Source: Gentiana macrophylla (Eukaryota > Streptophyta > Magnoliopsida > Gentianales > Gentianaceae). From it: a stretch of DNA of 64,000 nt. This document shows, in pieces, positions 21,741 through 33,223 of this stretch (positions within the stretch are counted from its first letter, which is position 1; each line of letters opens with the position of its first letter). Under the pieces are notes generated by a model that was given only the letters and a program-made list of their open reading frames with translations, made no database searches and was not told the DNA's origin. The stretch is from the NCBI GenBank assembly GCA_026214975.1, contig CM047805.1, forward strand, positions 65,759,383 through 65,823,382, in the 5' to 3' direction. The position numbers and the translations under genes were made by a program.

Positions 21741-23524
21741 TGTTGGAAGTAGCGCCCGAAAGTCAATTTAAGTAATTGTTTTTATAATTAATAAATGACA
21801 GATTTATTCTCATCTTATTATTTTCTTTGTACTTATATTTAATACACTGCTGAAAACCCCAAGTCGTATCATATGTAGCCATATAACTTTGTGTATGTCA
21901 CACATGAGGATTAAGTTTATGGTGATACACTTGAACTGTTAGTCCGTGGTGAACTTAATCAAAGTATGGGGTCTATTGATTAAACCACCATTAATGCGCC
22001 CAGAACACTTTATGGTGTGACCGTCTTATGCGGACCGTCGACATTGGTTGTCTAAGTGGGGCATTTATATATGATGTAGTCATATAGGACTGGACCGATT
22101 CAATCTGCCTTTCTCATATAATTCCATGATTGAGAAATCTTATTAAATCATAAGATGATCATATATGGATTAACCTTAATCCTGAAGTGATTCCAGACTC
22201 CTACTTGTTTCAGGATAGGGTTTGATGTGTTCGTTAAGGATCGCTAAGAGGCACGGTCCGAATCACTTTCACGTTGGAACTATTCTGGAATGAGTGAAAA
22301 GTGTGTGTCTCACAGATATGGAATCCATTCCTTCCAACGGGAAAAGTGTGTGTCTCACATATATGGAATCCATTCCTTCCAACGGGAACTAGAAACCGAT
22401 CGATCCGCGGAGTTCGTATTGGTTATGAACTAATTGATCACTAGTGGGTTAATGGTAAATAAGGATAAGATGTATTGAAAAGGGTTTATGAAAATAATTC
22501 CGCTGCATTACGGATAGTCTATGGAGGGTTAGTTTATATGTAATGATTATATCAATGGACACTTATCGACTCGACTCGACGTTTTGAGAATAAGTTATAC
22601 ATAATCGATAGAGTTCATTTTCGGATTTATGGTGGCGTAATTCCGGAATTAATAAGTTGAGTAGAAATATTCTGTTCGATGAATATTTTATTTAATTTAT
22701 TGTAGCTACTTGTTATAGGTCAATGGTCCCTGGGTTGGCTCATAACACATGAGTGTTTTCTCGTTTTATGGAACCTCGAGAATAAATTAAATAGTTGGTC
22801 AATTTAATGAATATGCAATATTATTTATTTAGTAAATAATATGTAAAATAGAAAAGACATTTTCTATTAATTTAATGATGTATGTGGCGCCTTCTTTTGT
22901 GGATAAATTAGGAAAATAAATTTTTCTAGATTATGTCACATGTGTAATTATTTAATTATCTATTTGTTGGATAATTAATGGAAAAATAAGATATTGATTT
23001 CTTTGGGAATTATCTCTTATCTTTTGGCAAATATCTTTTCCTTATGGGAATAGGTAATTGTTGTATGAAAAGGATAACTCTCTTGACTAGTTATTTTCCT
23101 ATATAAAGAGAGTTCCTATTAACACAATACACATTCATAATTTGATCCACATTATAATAAAAAGAAGAGACAAATTAGTTTCTCGTTCTAGTTATTAAGA
23201 GAAGAAAAACCTAGGGTTTTTCTTGTGCATATTCGAGGTGGTTCCACGGCGAGGATTGACGTCCACCAGTCGTCGGTCGGAGATACAATCCGGAAGATCA
23301 CGGCTTCTCCCTTGGTCGATTGCCTATTTCTCTCCTGTTGGGGTAAATCTACTAACCTTCTTGTAGATTAATTTAATATGCGAATCATATCATGGTAAAA
23401 TCGTAAACGAATTTAATACATAGCTTCCGATGTGCAAGATCGAGTGTCTCGATCGGTCCTGTGAATCAGATCTGACGATCCAATCATGGATCGGATCCGG
23501 ATTCGGGTTTCTGTATATCTAGCA
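21741..23524 (+). mobile_element. 3' LTR of element B, 1784 bp
   Basis: It is collinear with 14155-15918. Differences include a 45-bp tandem duplication (22296-22340 and 22341-22385), loss of the segment around GACAATCCCCTTATTTG, and an extra CGACTCGACT near 22567. It ends ATATCTAGCA and is followed by the ATCAT duplication. Confidence 0.9.
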
Positions 23525-24907
23525 ATCATGTTGTAGTGATTGGGTGTGATATTGAAGCATGCGTAGGATTCATGTTGCTCGTCCGGAAATCGCGTATCCT
23601 ATTATTAGGAGTGAATATCCGAAAGGGCCTTCTTATAAGGATTGTCTTACTCTCGTGAATCTTTGCAAAGTGGAAGTAAATGAGTTACTTCGAGAGAGCA
23701 TGATATCCAGATTATAAGATACGGTCGTTGATGCTTGACACTCGACGTACGACCGTATGAATATAATTACAGCGATAGGATTCTATTTACACGGTAACCA
23801 TTTCACATTAAAGGTAGTGTCATTGCATTTGACTCTTACGATGACAGGGGATTGTGGACGTGTTACTAGACGCTTTCCATGATCGTTAGGTATGAAGAGC
23901 ATTTTCGTAATTTGCATTTTGTGCCTACGGCCAACATATTCGAAAGCCTACCAGGTCACACACATAAGAACATATAGACGGAATAAAATGTGGTTATAGC
24001 GATAACCAAATAAGGAAAGTTCATCTCGACTATAAATTAATAGGGTGGTATTTATTTATTATAAATTAATTAAATACAAGATATTAATTATGTTCATTAA
24101 TTAAATTTACATATAATGTATATGTATGTCGAAATTACTTGTGTATATTGATTCACATGTATTTTGCAAATTAATTAATCATAGTATTATATTAGTTAAA
24201 CAATATTCCAGATGCCAATTTATGGATAAAAGAGGGCGCCACTTTCTGGTGTACTAGATACACTTGGATTGTGCAATTTAATTAATGAGATTACCATATA
24301 TTAATATTGGATATTAATTGATTTATGAAAAATAGATTTATGGTAATAAGATAAAGATAGTCAATATTAGATGTTTACACTATCTTGGAAATATTTAATA
24401 TAAGATATTAAATTAAATGAGATAATTCAATCAAAGATACATTCCTTATTTTATTAGGAAAATGTTTTCTTTCTCCTCAATCTACTAGGAAGCTTCACCC
24501 AATCAGATTGGGATTGACAGTGGGGCGCCACTCACAATATTTAAGGGAGGCTTGGCTTGCTCTTTTGTACATCACAATTAGAAGAGTTCTAATTTACTAG
24601 AAAAGTTGAGAGATTCCTAGAAAGAGATTTTGAGAGAGAGAAAAGGTCGGCCTAGCAACCGAGTTTTTCTGGTAGCAATCAATGATGGGATTCCGGCGGG
24701 CTGTTAGTGTGGATCACCTGTAGAGGCCGAACACTTGGTCGGCTTCATGCAGAATCTACAACTATGGACAAAGCTGCGATCCAATTAGATCAACGAATGT
24801 ATTATCTTGTCTACTTATTTTATGCTTGTTGTTTAAACGAAGTTGATCTTGGGTAAAATGGAAATAAAATTTTGAATTGCGCTTCATTCCCACGTAGATT
24901 TCTAACA

Positions 24908-26757
24908 GTGGTATCGGTGCGAGCTTCGAGCTTAAGCAATAAGCATGTTAATTTGCGTAGTTGATTTATTGTTTAAATCACGTAATTAAAAGATGAAATA
25001 TTTTTGATTCTCAAAACGATACACGAAAATAAAAAATGAGATCGGGTGGTGCTTGGCCGACTGGCAGCGACACCACTACTGGCGGTTGGTCGGCGGCAAC
25101 GGGGCAACCTGCTGCCGGCGTTTGTTGACTGGTCAAAGGTGGTGGATCTCCATTTTTTTGTTTTGTGTATTTGTGATTCGAAATGGTTCATAGTTCTGAT
25201 TGATATCTCCGTTTTTCAAAATTTTGATTTTGGAAAAGACATCCCTTTTGATTAAGAATCAAAAGGAAAGAAACTAACGAGGTCCTGATTTTAATTTTGA
25301 TTTAAATTTGAATAGTTCTTATTAATTAAAATTGAAATTGCTTAAAATTAATAGTTAATTTTATTTCGATTAAAATTATTTGATTAATTAAATGTTTATT
25401 GGTTAATTGATTAGATAAAATTAATTAATTGATTAAACGTTAATCGAATAATTAAAGACGCAAGTTGGTAGTTTTAATATTTATCTTTTTTATAAGATTT
25501 TATTGTATGGATTAGATATTTAGATATAATATGATTATAAAGACCCGATTGATAATGGACTCAACCAATAAGATAGATGTGAATGATTTTATTTTTCTGT
25601 TAATTTAAAATTTGTCCTAGGCCGTTATGAAGAACATGACCTAGTTTATTTTCTGCATTCATCCCATTCCCGTTAGCTCCCCCCGTGTTCAGCGGGTGTA
25701 TTTATTTTATTAGATAGAATTTTATTTAACAAGAATGGAGTAGAAGACGAAGGCCAAAAAAAGACGAAAATAAAAATCCAATTGGAGAATAGCGCATTAA
25801 AAAAAGGGTAAACCCTACCCCCGAGGGTCCCCATACTCCCGATCCCACAGGTGTATGGAGATGTAAATCTGGGTACCTAGTAGCTTAGAACACAAGCTGC
25901 CCATTGACAGGAGACAAAGAGCGATTCGCCCCTTGTGGGGTTCGAACCTTAGACCTCCCGCTCCTGTTCAGGCTGTTTTTAAACACCCATGCCTTAACCA
26001 CTAGGCCATATCCAGGGGATGAGAATAGCGCATTAAAGATCCTATTGGCGGTTGCAGCTACCTTAGATTGTGGCCCACGGTTTCGTCAGTTTGTATTCAA
26101 AATCGCACCTAGGAAAAGTCCATGATCATACCGGTTACTTTACGCATTTATTAGTTTTGTGCTTGTATTTATTTTGTATGAAACGATAGAAGCATGACTT
26201 GGCACGATCTAGATGAATGTGTAGGATGTATGTCTATAAAGATAGCTGTATTTGATGAGACCGTAATTAATTGAAATTAATTAAGTGAAATAATTTAAAA
26301 TTACTCCACAACAAAAATCGAGTTAAATTTGTCTCCCGATATTTTAATGACGGTGATGAGCCTTTGCTCGGATCCAACTGATTGGCCCACGTCGGGAGTT
26401 GACCTATCTTGGGTATATCGTTATTATTGAGATATGAGATCTCATGAATATTTGGATTATGACTCGACTAAAGTTTTGTTGTGATTGGCCCACGTCAGGA
26501 CCGTCTAACTTTAGAGACAATGGGTTGGCTATCACATAGTGATGTGAATTGTCAAAGAGTTGACTAGTCAACCATCAAGAGTCGCATAAAGATGTGATTG
26601 GTAAAGTGTTACCTACTTGTCGAATTATCTCGGTTGATCAGCCCACGTCGAGAATCGGGTAACTGGATGATATCTTGACCACTAAAGAATATTTAAAAAT
26701 TCCTGAATGTCAATTGGGAGTAGTTGACTAGTAGGAGCAAAATCAAAAACCATAAGA
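24908..26757 (+). mobile_element. Leader of family A copia element, copy 2
   Basis: It opens with the primer site TGGTATCGGTGCG (24909-24921) and contains a GC-rich block near 25040-25130. It shares segments with 3862-5060 and, inverted, with 62760-64000. After the SINE insertion it continues with three imperfect repeats built on GGCCCACGTCGGGA (near 26383, 26484 and 26639), which also occur in the copy 4 leader. Similarity to copy 4 ends near 26757, about where gag should begin, but no gag follows. I infer a non-autonomous or deleted element. Confidence 0.78.
25802..26020 (-). mobile_element. tRNA-derived SINE, about 219 bp, 17-bp target duplication
   Basis: On the minus strand it starts near ATCCCCTGGATATGGCC. 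It contains an RNA polymerase III A box TGGCCTAGTGG (26008-25998) and a B box GGTTCGAACCC (25948-25938), and ends in GGTTTACCC plus a T run. The direct repeat GAGAATAGCGCATTAAA flanks it at 25785-25801 and 26021-26037. Copy 4 of the leader (near 63400-63440, inverted) lacks the insertion. It is non-autonomous; a LINE would supply the enzymes. The exact SINE family is not assigned. Confidence 0.9.
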
Positions 26758-27134
26758 CCATTTTTGATTTTGAATGTATAAACAACAACACTCTTTTATC
26801 TTTATTTTACGTTGTAGTTTTTAAAAAACTTTTATATTTATGTTTTCATTCTCGATTAGTAAAACCAAATTATGACAGTTACCTTTTGAGAAATATTCTC
26901 AAATATGGTTGAGTAATTTTTAATCCTTGTAAAATAAGCAATAACACGAGCAACCTCGTTATAGTAGTAAGAGACAAGGAGACTACATATTTGATGGAGT
27001 GCTCCCAGACTTTAATTAATAATGAAAAATGGAAGCTCATGATATGACTGAATCACTCGAAATAAGTTTCAACGAATTAATCATCAATTGGATACGATCC
27101 AATATAATCATTTACATCATACGATGACAATTAA
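26758..27134. other. AT-rich stretch in place of gag, no gene seen
   Basis: This lies between the end of leader similarity and the inverted LTR at 27135. Short frames exist but none resembles gag. It ends GACGATGACAATTAA-like sequence just before TGTTAGG. Confidence 0.4.
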
Positions 27135-28997
27135 TGTTAGGAAATCTACGTGGGAACGCAGCAGTAATTCAAAATTTTATTTCCTTTTATCCAAGATCGA
27201 CTTCGTTTAAGCAACAAGCATAATAGAAGTAGACAAGAGAATACCTTGGTTGATCCAATTGGATCGACGCTTTGTCTATGGTTGTAGTTTCTGCACGAAG
27301 CCGCCCAAGTGTTCGGCCTCTACCGTTGATCCACACGAACAACTCGCCGGAATCCACCATTGGATTGCTACCGGAAAATTCATTTTGCTAGGCGCCTTTT
27401 CTCTCTCCCAAAACTCTCTCTCTCTAGAAGCTCTCTTTTTACCTCACTAAAATATTGCAAGAATATTGTGTTGTAAAAGAGTTGGCACAACTCCCCATTT
27501 AAAGGAAAAAGGGACGCTAGTTTTTCTTCCCAATTTCATTGGGAAAAGCTTCCTAATGGATAGAGGAGAAAGAAAACCAATTTCGAATAAAATAAGGAAA
27601 ATAGATATTCTAGATTTATCTCATTAATATTCTATATCTTATACTAAATATTTTTCCACGTTATATATTGTCAATAACTTATATTGAATATATCTTTATC
27701 TTATTACCATAAATCAATTTACACATGTGTATATATCATATATTTACTACATGCATAAATTAATATACAATAATATATCTTTTGCACATCCATTTATAAC
27801 ACACGCACAAACAAATATATATATACCTATATTAATAGCTAATATTAATAATAATATAATACTATGATTAATTAATTCACAACATACATGTATATCGTAT
27901 ATACACATATTTCGACATACACATACATTATGTGTATATTTAATTAATAAAAATAATTAATATCTTGTATTTAATTTATAAATAAATACGACCATATTAA
28001 TTTATCACTATAACACTTTATAGTCGAGATAAACTTTCCTTATTTGGTTATCGCCATAACCGCATTTTAATCCGGCTGGATGTTCTTATGTGTGTGACCC
28101 GATAGGCTTCCGAATATGTTGACTGTAGGCACAAAGTGCAAATTACAAAAATGTCCTTCAAACCTAACGATCACGGGATAGTGTCTAGCAACACACCGTG
28201 ACCCCCAATCATCGGAAGAGTCAAATGCAATGACTACTACCTTTCATGCTAAAGCGATTCTTGTGTAAATAGAATCCTATCGCTCTAATAATATCCATAC
28301 GGTCGTTCGTCGAGTGTCAAACATCTACGACCGTATCTTATAATATGGATACCAAGCTCTCTCAAAGTAACTCATTTACTTCCACTTTGCAAAGATTCAC
28401 GAGAGTAAGACATTCCTTATAAGAAGGCCCTTTCGGATATTCACCCCTTCTAATAAGGTACGCAATTTCCGGACGAACAAACATGTATACTCCGCATGCT
28501 TCAGTATCACACCCAATCACTACCGTATGATCTCCCCGTCGCTAGGGGAAACCTCAATAGAGTCAAAGCATGACAATCCAAGCCGTGATATAACCGCCAC
28601 ATAGTGTGACACTTAACAGTGTAAGTGGGTCAGTCTAACATTCGCATTCTCTAATACACGTCCACGTATGTCCAAGTGTCTCTACACTTCGATAGACGAG
28701 ATCTATCCCTGCCTTTAAAGACAGAAGACATCTAATACGTGCTAGCCTGTTTGTACTATCAATGCCCTATTTAATAGTACATAAGCCTAGAGACATTTAA
28801 GTATGAAACTTATTAAAGTGATTAGAGATCTCATCAACCATAATCGCCTATCATGGTTTCTCTATCACAGTTTAATACTAAGGACATTATCATATAACAA
28901 TTCATAATTGGTTCTTTAAAAGAACAAATATATGACAATAGAAAAGCCATTTAATATATGTATAAACATATAGAAATAGCAGAAATGATCCGACCCA
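27135..28997 (-). mobile_element. Family A copia LTR, copy 3, minus strand
   Basis: On the minus strand it runs from GGGTCGGATCATTTC (about 28997) to GATTTCCTAACA (27135). It is collinear with copies 1 and 2 but lacks their first 40-50 bp. No complement of a primer site lies on its low-coordinate side and pol remnants lie on its high-coordinate side, so it is the 3' LTR of a minus-strand element. Confidence 0.85.
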
Positions 28998-31180
28998 GTA
29001 ATCTATATTTATCCAATTCCAAGTTTCGATAAACTAGGAAACCATCCTTAACTTGTTTAAGGATATTCTCGACATTCACTAGATTTGCTTTCATACTTTC
29101 TCATGACTCTTCATGAACTATGAACATCTGGCATTACCTTTATGATGGTTCCTATCGTAGTAGCAAAGGAAACCTTCCATAAGCATCATATTTCACCTTA
29201 TTTTTAGGACTAACGTCCTAACATAGCTAGATCTTGAGAACACCGCTAGCAAAGATATCCCTATCGCGATCTACGCTAAACTCTTTTAGCATCACATCTA
29301 TATAGGTAAACTATAAACTAACAGCAGTTAAATCTATCATTATAGATTCTTATTTCAAAAAACAAGAACTGCTAATCCAAGTGCTTTCGTAAAGACCTTG
29401 AACTACCAAACATTAATCGACTGTGCCATGGGGTGATAATCCCGAGAGAGATATCCAATACCTTACTCAAAAATCGTAACACACTCCCACTATCCCTTTT
29501 GGACATTGGGCATATCCCTTCTTTTGACTAAATCAAACTCCTTTGATTATCAAACAAGGAAATTGTCTGGAGAAACTTGTTTGAGTTCATAAATAGATCT
29601 CTTGGGCTCACATGTCATGTTATCGTCTATGAACATCGGGTTGTTTGCCCAACGTTTTCAACACTATCGTATAGCCATGATACGAAGCTATAACAAGCCT
29701 AGTCTGAATAGAACTAGGCTCAGCTGGTAGCATAAAGATAATTACAAGGTTTACACCCCGTACCCTTCAGCCATCACTATAGCCTTATGGTAATCATATT
29801 ACTATCCATGTCAGCCTTTCAGGGACATTTCCTCTAGGTAAGACAGACTAGGTTCATAACCTGGTTGTCACTGATGGAATATAATTCAGATATTATGGCT
29901 CCTAGACATATCTCTCAGTCTTGCCTTTCAAACATTCCTTCATAAGTCGTGAGATATTCATTTTTCGGGAAGAACATTGCAATTGCCTTTTTAGGCTTGA
30001 GGTTATCTATAGACTTATAGAACATTTGTGTGCACTGAGTAGTGCCCTCCACCTTATCGCTATGTGGCATCTGCTCACGTTCCAATGATTGAATAACTCT
30101 TTGTGGTTCTCAAACACTTTTGAGATCTAAATTTACTCCCACTGTTTCTTTTGGAAGAAACACTTTCTCTAGAAGACAACATGTTTGGAGACAAACACCT
30201 TTTTCTCCGTGGACAAGTAAATGATATCTAGCATGCTTGCAAAGATATTCCACAAAGTTGCATATGTCATACTACGCTCTAAGCCTTTCAGACACTACCT
30301 GCTTGCTAGAAGCATGACAACCCTAAATCATCAGTTAAGATGGATTTGATGTCATTGATTCCATATCTGATATGGATTATTCAACCTCCATTCTTTGGAA
30401 CTCGGATAAGTATATGTATCGTATAAGGGCACTATCCTGATACATTTAAGGGATACTTCGCATGGCTTACATCACACATTTATCATATAAAGTGTTGTTT
30501 CCATTTTAGGAACACAATTTAATTGTGTAACTCAAAGATGGTATCCTTCAAGGGATAATCTGATTATATTTCAGGCGACTTCTGAAACACCCTTCAGTTA
30601 TTAATTGCTTCAATCCAATTAAAGATTAATTCCTAAGTTTCATGTATCTCATATTTGTACTAGCTCAAAATTTTTGGATTTTCAGAATTGTCATACTTCA
30701 ATAATTACATTCAACTATTTCTAAAATAGTCCGAGAGAGAGATAAACAATTATTTATGGTATAAATTGTCATAAGCCAACAAACATCAATATGTTTAGGC
30801 TATAGTCAAAATTCTTGATTTCATAACCTTTTCTTAAAAAGGTATTTTAGTCATCTTTAGCTAAGATACGTATTACCCACATGATTCATAATCACATGGT
30901 TCAGACATCATCTGAATGACATTTGATTATACGTTTTTCTTCCAGAGAGTCGACATCTAGAACAACCACAATTATCAAGGATAACAACCATATAAATGTT
31001 TAGTTGAGATTTCATCATCATGGAAATAAAATTTATGTTTTGATGATAATTCATCATAATTATTCAAAGTATTATTTTAACCTTATTGATGAAGTCTTCA
31101 AGCTAAATTTGTTATAATGAAAAGCTAAAGATGTCTAGAACTAAATGTTTAGGTTTTACTAGAGTCTAATATTTGTAGAG
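28998..31180 (-). pseudogene. Decayed copia pol of the copy 3 element
   Basis: Minus-strand motifs appear in the expected order. KKVFVSKHVVF near 30200-30165 matches the integrase-RT linker KVFVARTGHFLEKEF of copy 4. NQVMNLV and KADMDSN near 29870-29790 match NQVWNLV...KTDMDGN of reverse transcriptase. EPKRSIYELKQVS near 29610-29570 matches KPQRSIYGLKQAS. Stops and small indels interrupt every frame. The polypurine tract between pol and LTR is missing, consistent with a deletion at 28997. Confidence 0.65.
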
Positions 31181-31184
31181 GTTA

Positions 31185-32330
31185 CATCGGACAAGCAATT
31201 GTAATAGTTAGTGTGTCGAAATCAGCGGCGGAAATCATTCTCAAAAGCGGAAATCATCAAGATAAACAAACCGACTCGAGTAATACACCTAGATGAAATC
31301 AAGAAGATAAGTTCGTTGAGGACACACAGACTCGGTTGGCTTATCTCGGAAATTGAAGGCGAGGGTCATGAGACTCGTTATTGAAGATCGAAGAACCGAG
31401 GGTTCAAACTCGATTATGAAGACTACGTCGAGACTGTAAAGTTAGAGTTCAGGCAAGATTGTGGTGACCTGAACTGACTTTATGGATCTTGTATGAAGAC
31501 CTAAGAATCATAAGGACAATGGATTCTTAGAAGACAATGAGACATGGTGTACTCTGATTAAATCAATTATAATCAGATGAAAAACTGGAGTACTGATATT
31601 TAAAGAAGAGTAAAATCTCAGTTAATGCTCCAAGTCAGTCAAGAAACTGACAAGTGAAAATCTCAATATGAAACTGATAAGGAAACTCAGTCTCATATGT
31701 CAGTCATCCAACAAGCTGATAGTACAGTCGAACGTTATAAAGGAAGCGATTCTATTGGATTAAATACTGACACAACAGAACGGTCAGAAATATATCCGTT
31801 ACAAGATAGACGTTGATACAATTCAAATTCAAGCCAGATGAACGTTGGACCTTACACTATAAATAGATTAATATAGAACGAATACTAAGATTTACCAAGA
31901 ATTAACGTGTGCATTAGTCATTCGAATTGCTATCATCTCTACGCTATAACAAGATCATATCTAGAATTTCTTCAAGTGTTCAAGCTACCAAGAATTTATC
32001 AAGAATCAGACACTTTGAAGAACCACAAACAAGAATCAATTTATTGATTCTCAACCCAACTTTGATTCTACATCAAATGTTTAGACTGTGAAGCAAACCG
32101 GGAAGGTTTTGTCAATGACAGTTGTTACAGGCAGTCGGGCAGACTGTGTTTGTGGTGGTAGCTGGTGAAGAGGTAAATTCAACCCTCTAAGGACTAGTGT
32201 TCAAGAAATTGAAGAGCAGCAATTCTACTTATTCTACAACTGTTTAGATAGTGAAGCTAGGGATTAGACAAGGACTATTGTTTAGGACTTTTTGTAACAG
32301 TTCACCTCAAGAAGTTCTAGTGAAATTTTC
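31185..32330 (+). other. Unassigned segment, possibly part of another LTR
   Basis: No gene is supported. The segment has a TATA-like ACTATAAATAGATT near 31855-31868 followed by ~470 bp rich in CAAGAA and TTCAAG. It ends at the copy 4 LTR. The layout (promoter-like motif, AC/CA-rich transcribed stretch) resembles an LTR of the SIRE type, but TG...CA borders and a primer site were not found. Confidence 0.3.
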
Positions 32331-33223
32331 TGTTAGGAAATCACTAGTTTAACGCAGCGGAATTTAAAATTTGATTTCCTTTTCTAGATCGTTCTTCGTT
32401 TTAATGCAATAAACACGTTAAGTAGTTTGACGGTTATACCTCAGATGATCTATAAGATCGTCGCTTTGACCGCCAATAGAGAGTAGTTCAATGCGCAAGC
32501 CGTCCACACGTCCGGCCTCTATCGTTAATCCATACGAACCCCTCGCCGGAATCCTCCTTGGATTGCTATCGGAAAAACTCCGGTTGCTAGACCGGACCTT
32601 TTCTTCCCTCACAAACTCACTATGGATAGCTCTCTATTTTACACAAGAACTATGAGTTCTTACAATTGTGTTGTACAAAAGAGCTTGACACCCACCTCCT
32701 ATTTATAGTGGTTGGGGTGCCCCATATGGTGTGGAGGAGAAGAAAACATTTTCCCAATAAAATAAAGAAAATCTCCAAGATTGATTTATCTCTTTAATTA
32801 TAATTTATTTTGCCAATATCTTATATTGATTATAATTATCTTATTACCATAAATCTATTTTTTCCAAAATCAATTAATATATTATATTAATATTATGGCA
32901 ATCTTATTAATTAAAGTGCACAATCCAAGTGTATCTCATACACTCAATTGTGGCGCCCCATATGCCAATTAATTGGCTTCCGAGTATGTTGGCCGTACAC
33001 ACAAAGTGCAATTTACTAAAATGCCCTACACACCTAACGATCACGGGATAACGTCTAGCAACACACCGTGACCCCTAATTATCGGAAGAGTCAAAAGCAA
33101 TGACTACTACATTTCATGTGAAGCAGTTACTGTGTAACTTACAATCCTATCACTGTAATAATATCCATACGATCGTATCTCGAGTGTCAATACATTGACG
33201 ATCGTATCTTATAATCTGGGTAT
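32331..33223 (-). mobile_element. Family A copia LTR, copy 4, first part (3' end of LTR)
   Basis: On the minus strand this ends ATTTCCTAACA at 32331 and is collinear with copy 3, apart from an internal deletion near 32965-32975. It stops at 33223, where the Athila block begins. The missing beginning of this LTR is found, same strand, at 56297-57006 after the 23-kb block, followed by a polypurine tract and pol. The two parts are one 3' LTR of the element that extends to the window end. Confidence 0.85.

Larger units (their letters stand above)
14155..23524 (+). mobile_element. Complete copia-type element B, 9.4 kb, ATCAT duplication
   Basis: The element is bounded by TGTTGGAAATAGC and ATATCTAGCA and flanked by ATCAT at 14150-14154 and 23525-23529. 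It has two LTRs (14155-15918 and 21741-23524), a primer site, decayed pol and polypurine tracts. By eye, the first ~170 bp of the LTRs differ at roughly one position in twelve, so it is not recent. Domain remnants run integrase, reverse transcriptase, RNase H, the copia order. The insertion target was LTR A copy 2. Confidence 0.9.
13603..24907 (+). mobile_element. Family A copia LTR, copy 2, split by element B
   Basis: The LTR begins TGTTGAAATAGTGTCTAAAC, breaks at 14154 and resumes at 23530, ending ATTTCTAACA at 24907. LTR A copy 1 reads GGGGCGATCATACGGTGG without interruption near 2393-2410, which is the empty-site version. Without element B and one copy of its target duplication the LTR is about 1.93 kb. 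A primer site TGGTATCGGTGCG follows at 24909, so this is a 5' LTR that inserted into copia element F. Confidence 0.87.

Noticed and set aside
25798..26020. Possible tRNA gene (TGGCCTAGTGG and GGTTCGAACCC)
   Set aside because: Box A and B spacing, the long 3' body, the T tail and the 17-bp duplication fit a tRNA-derived SINE, not a tRNA gene with a full cloverleaf.
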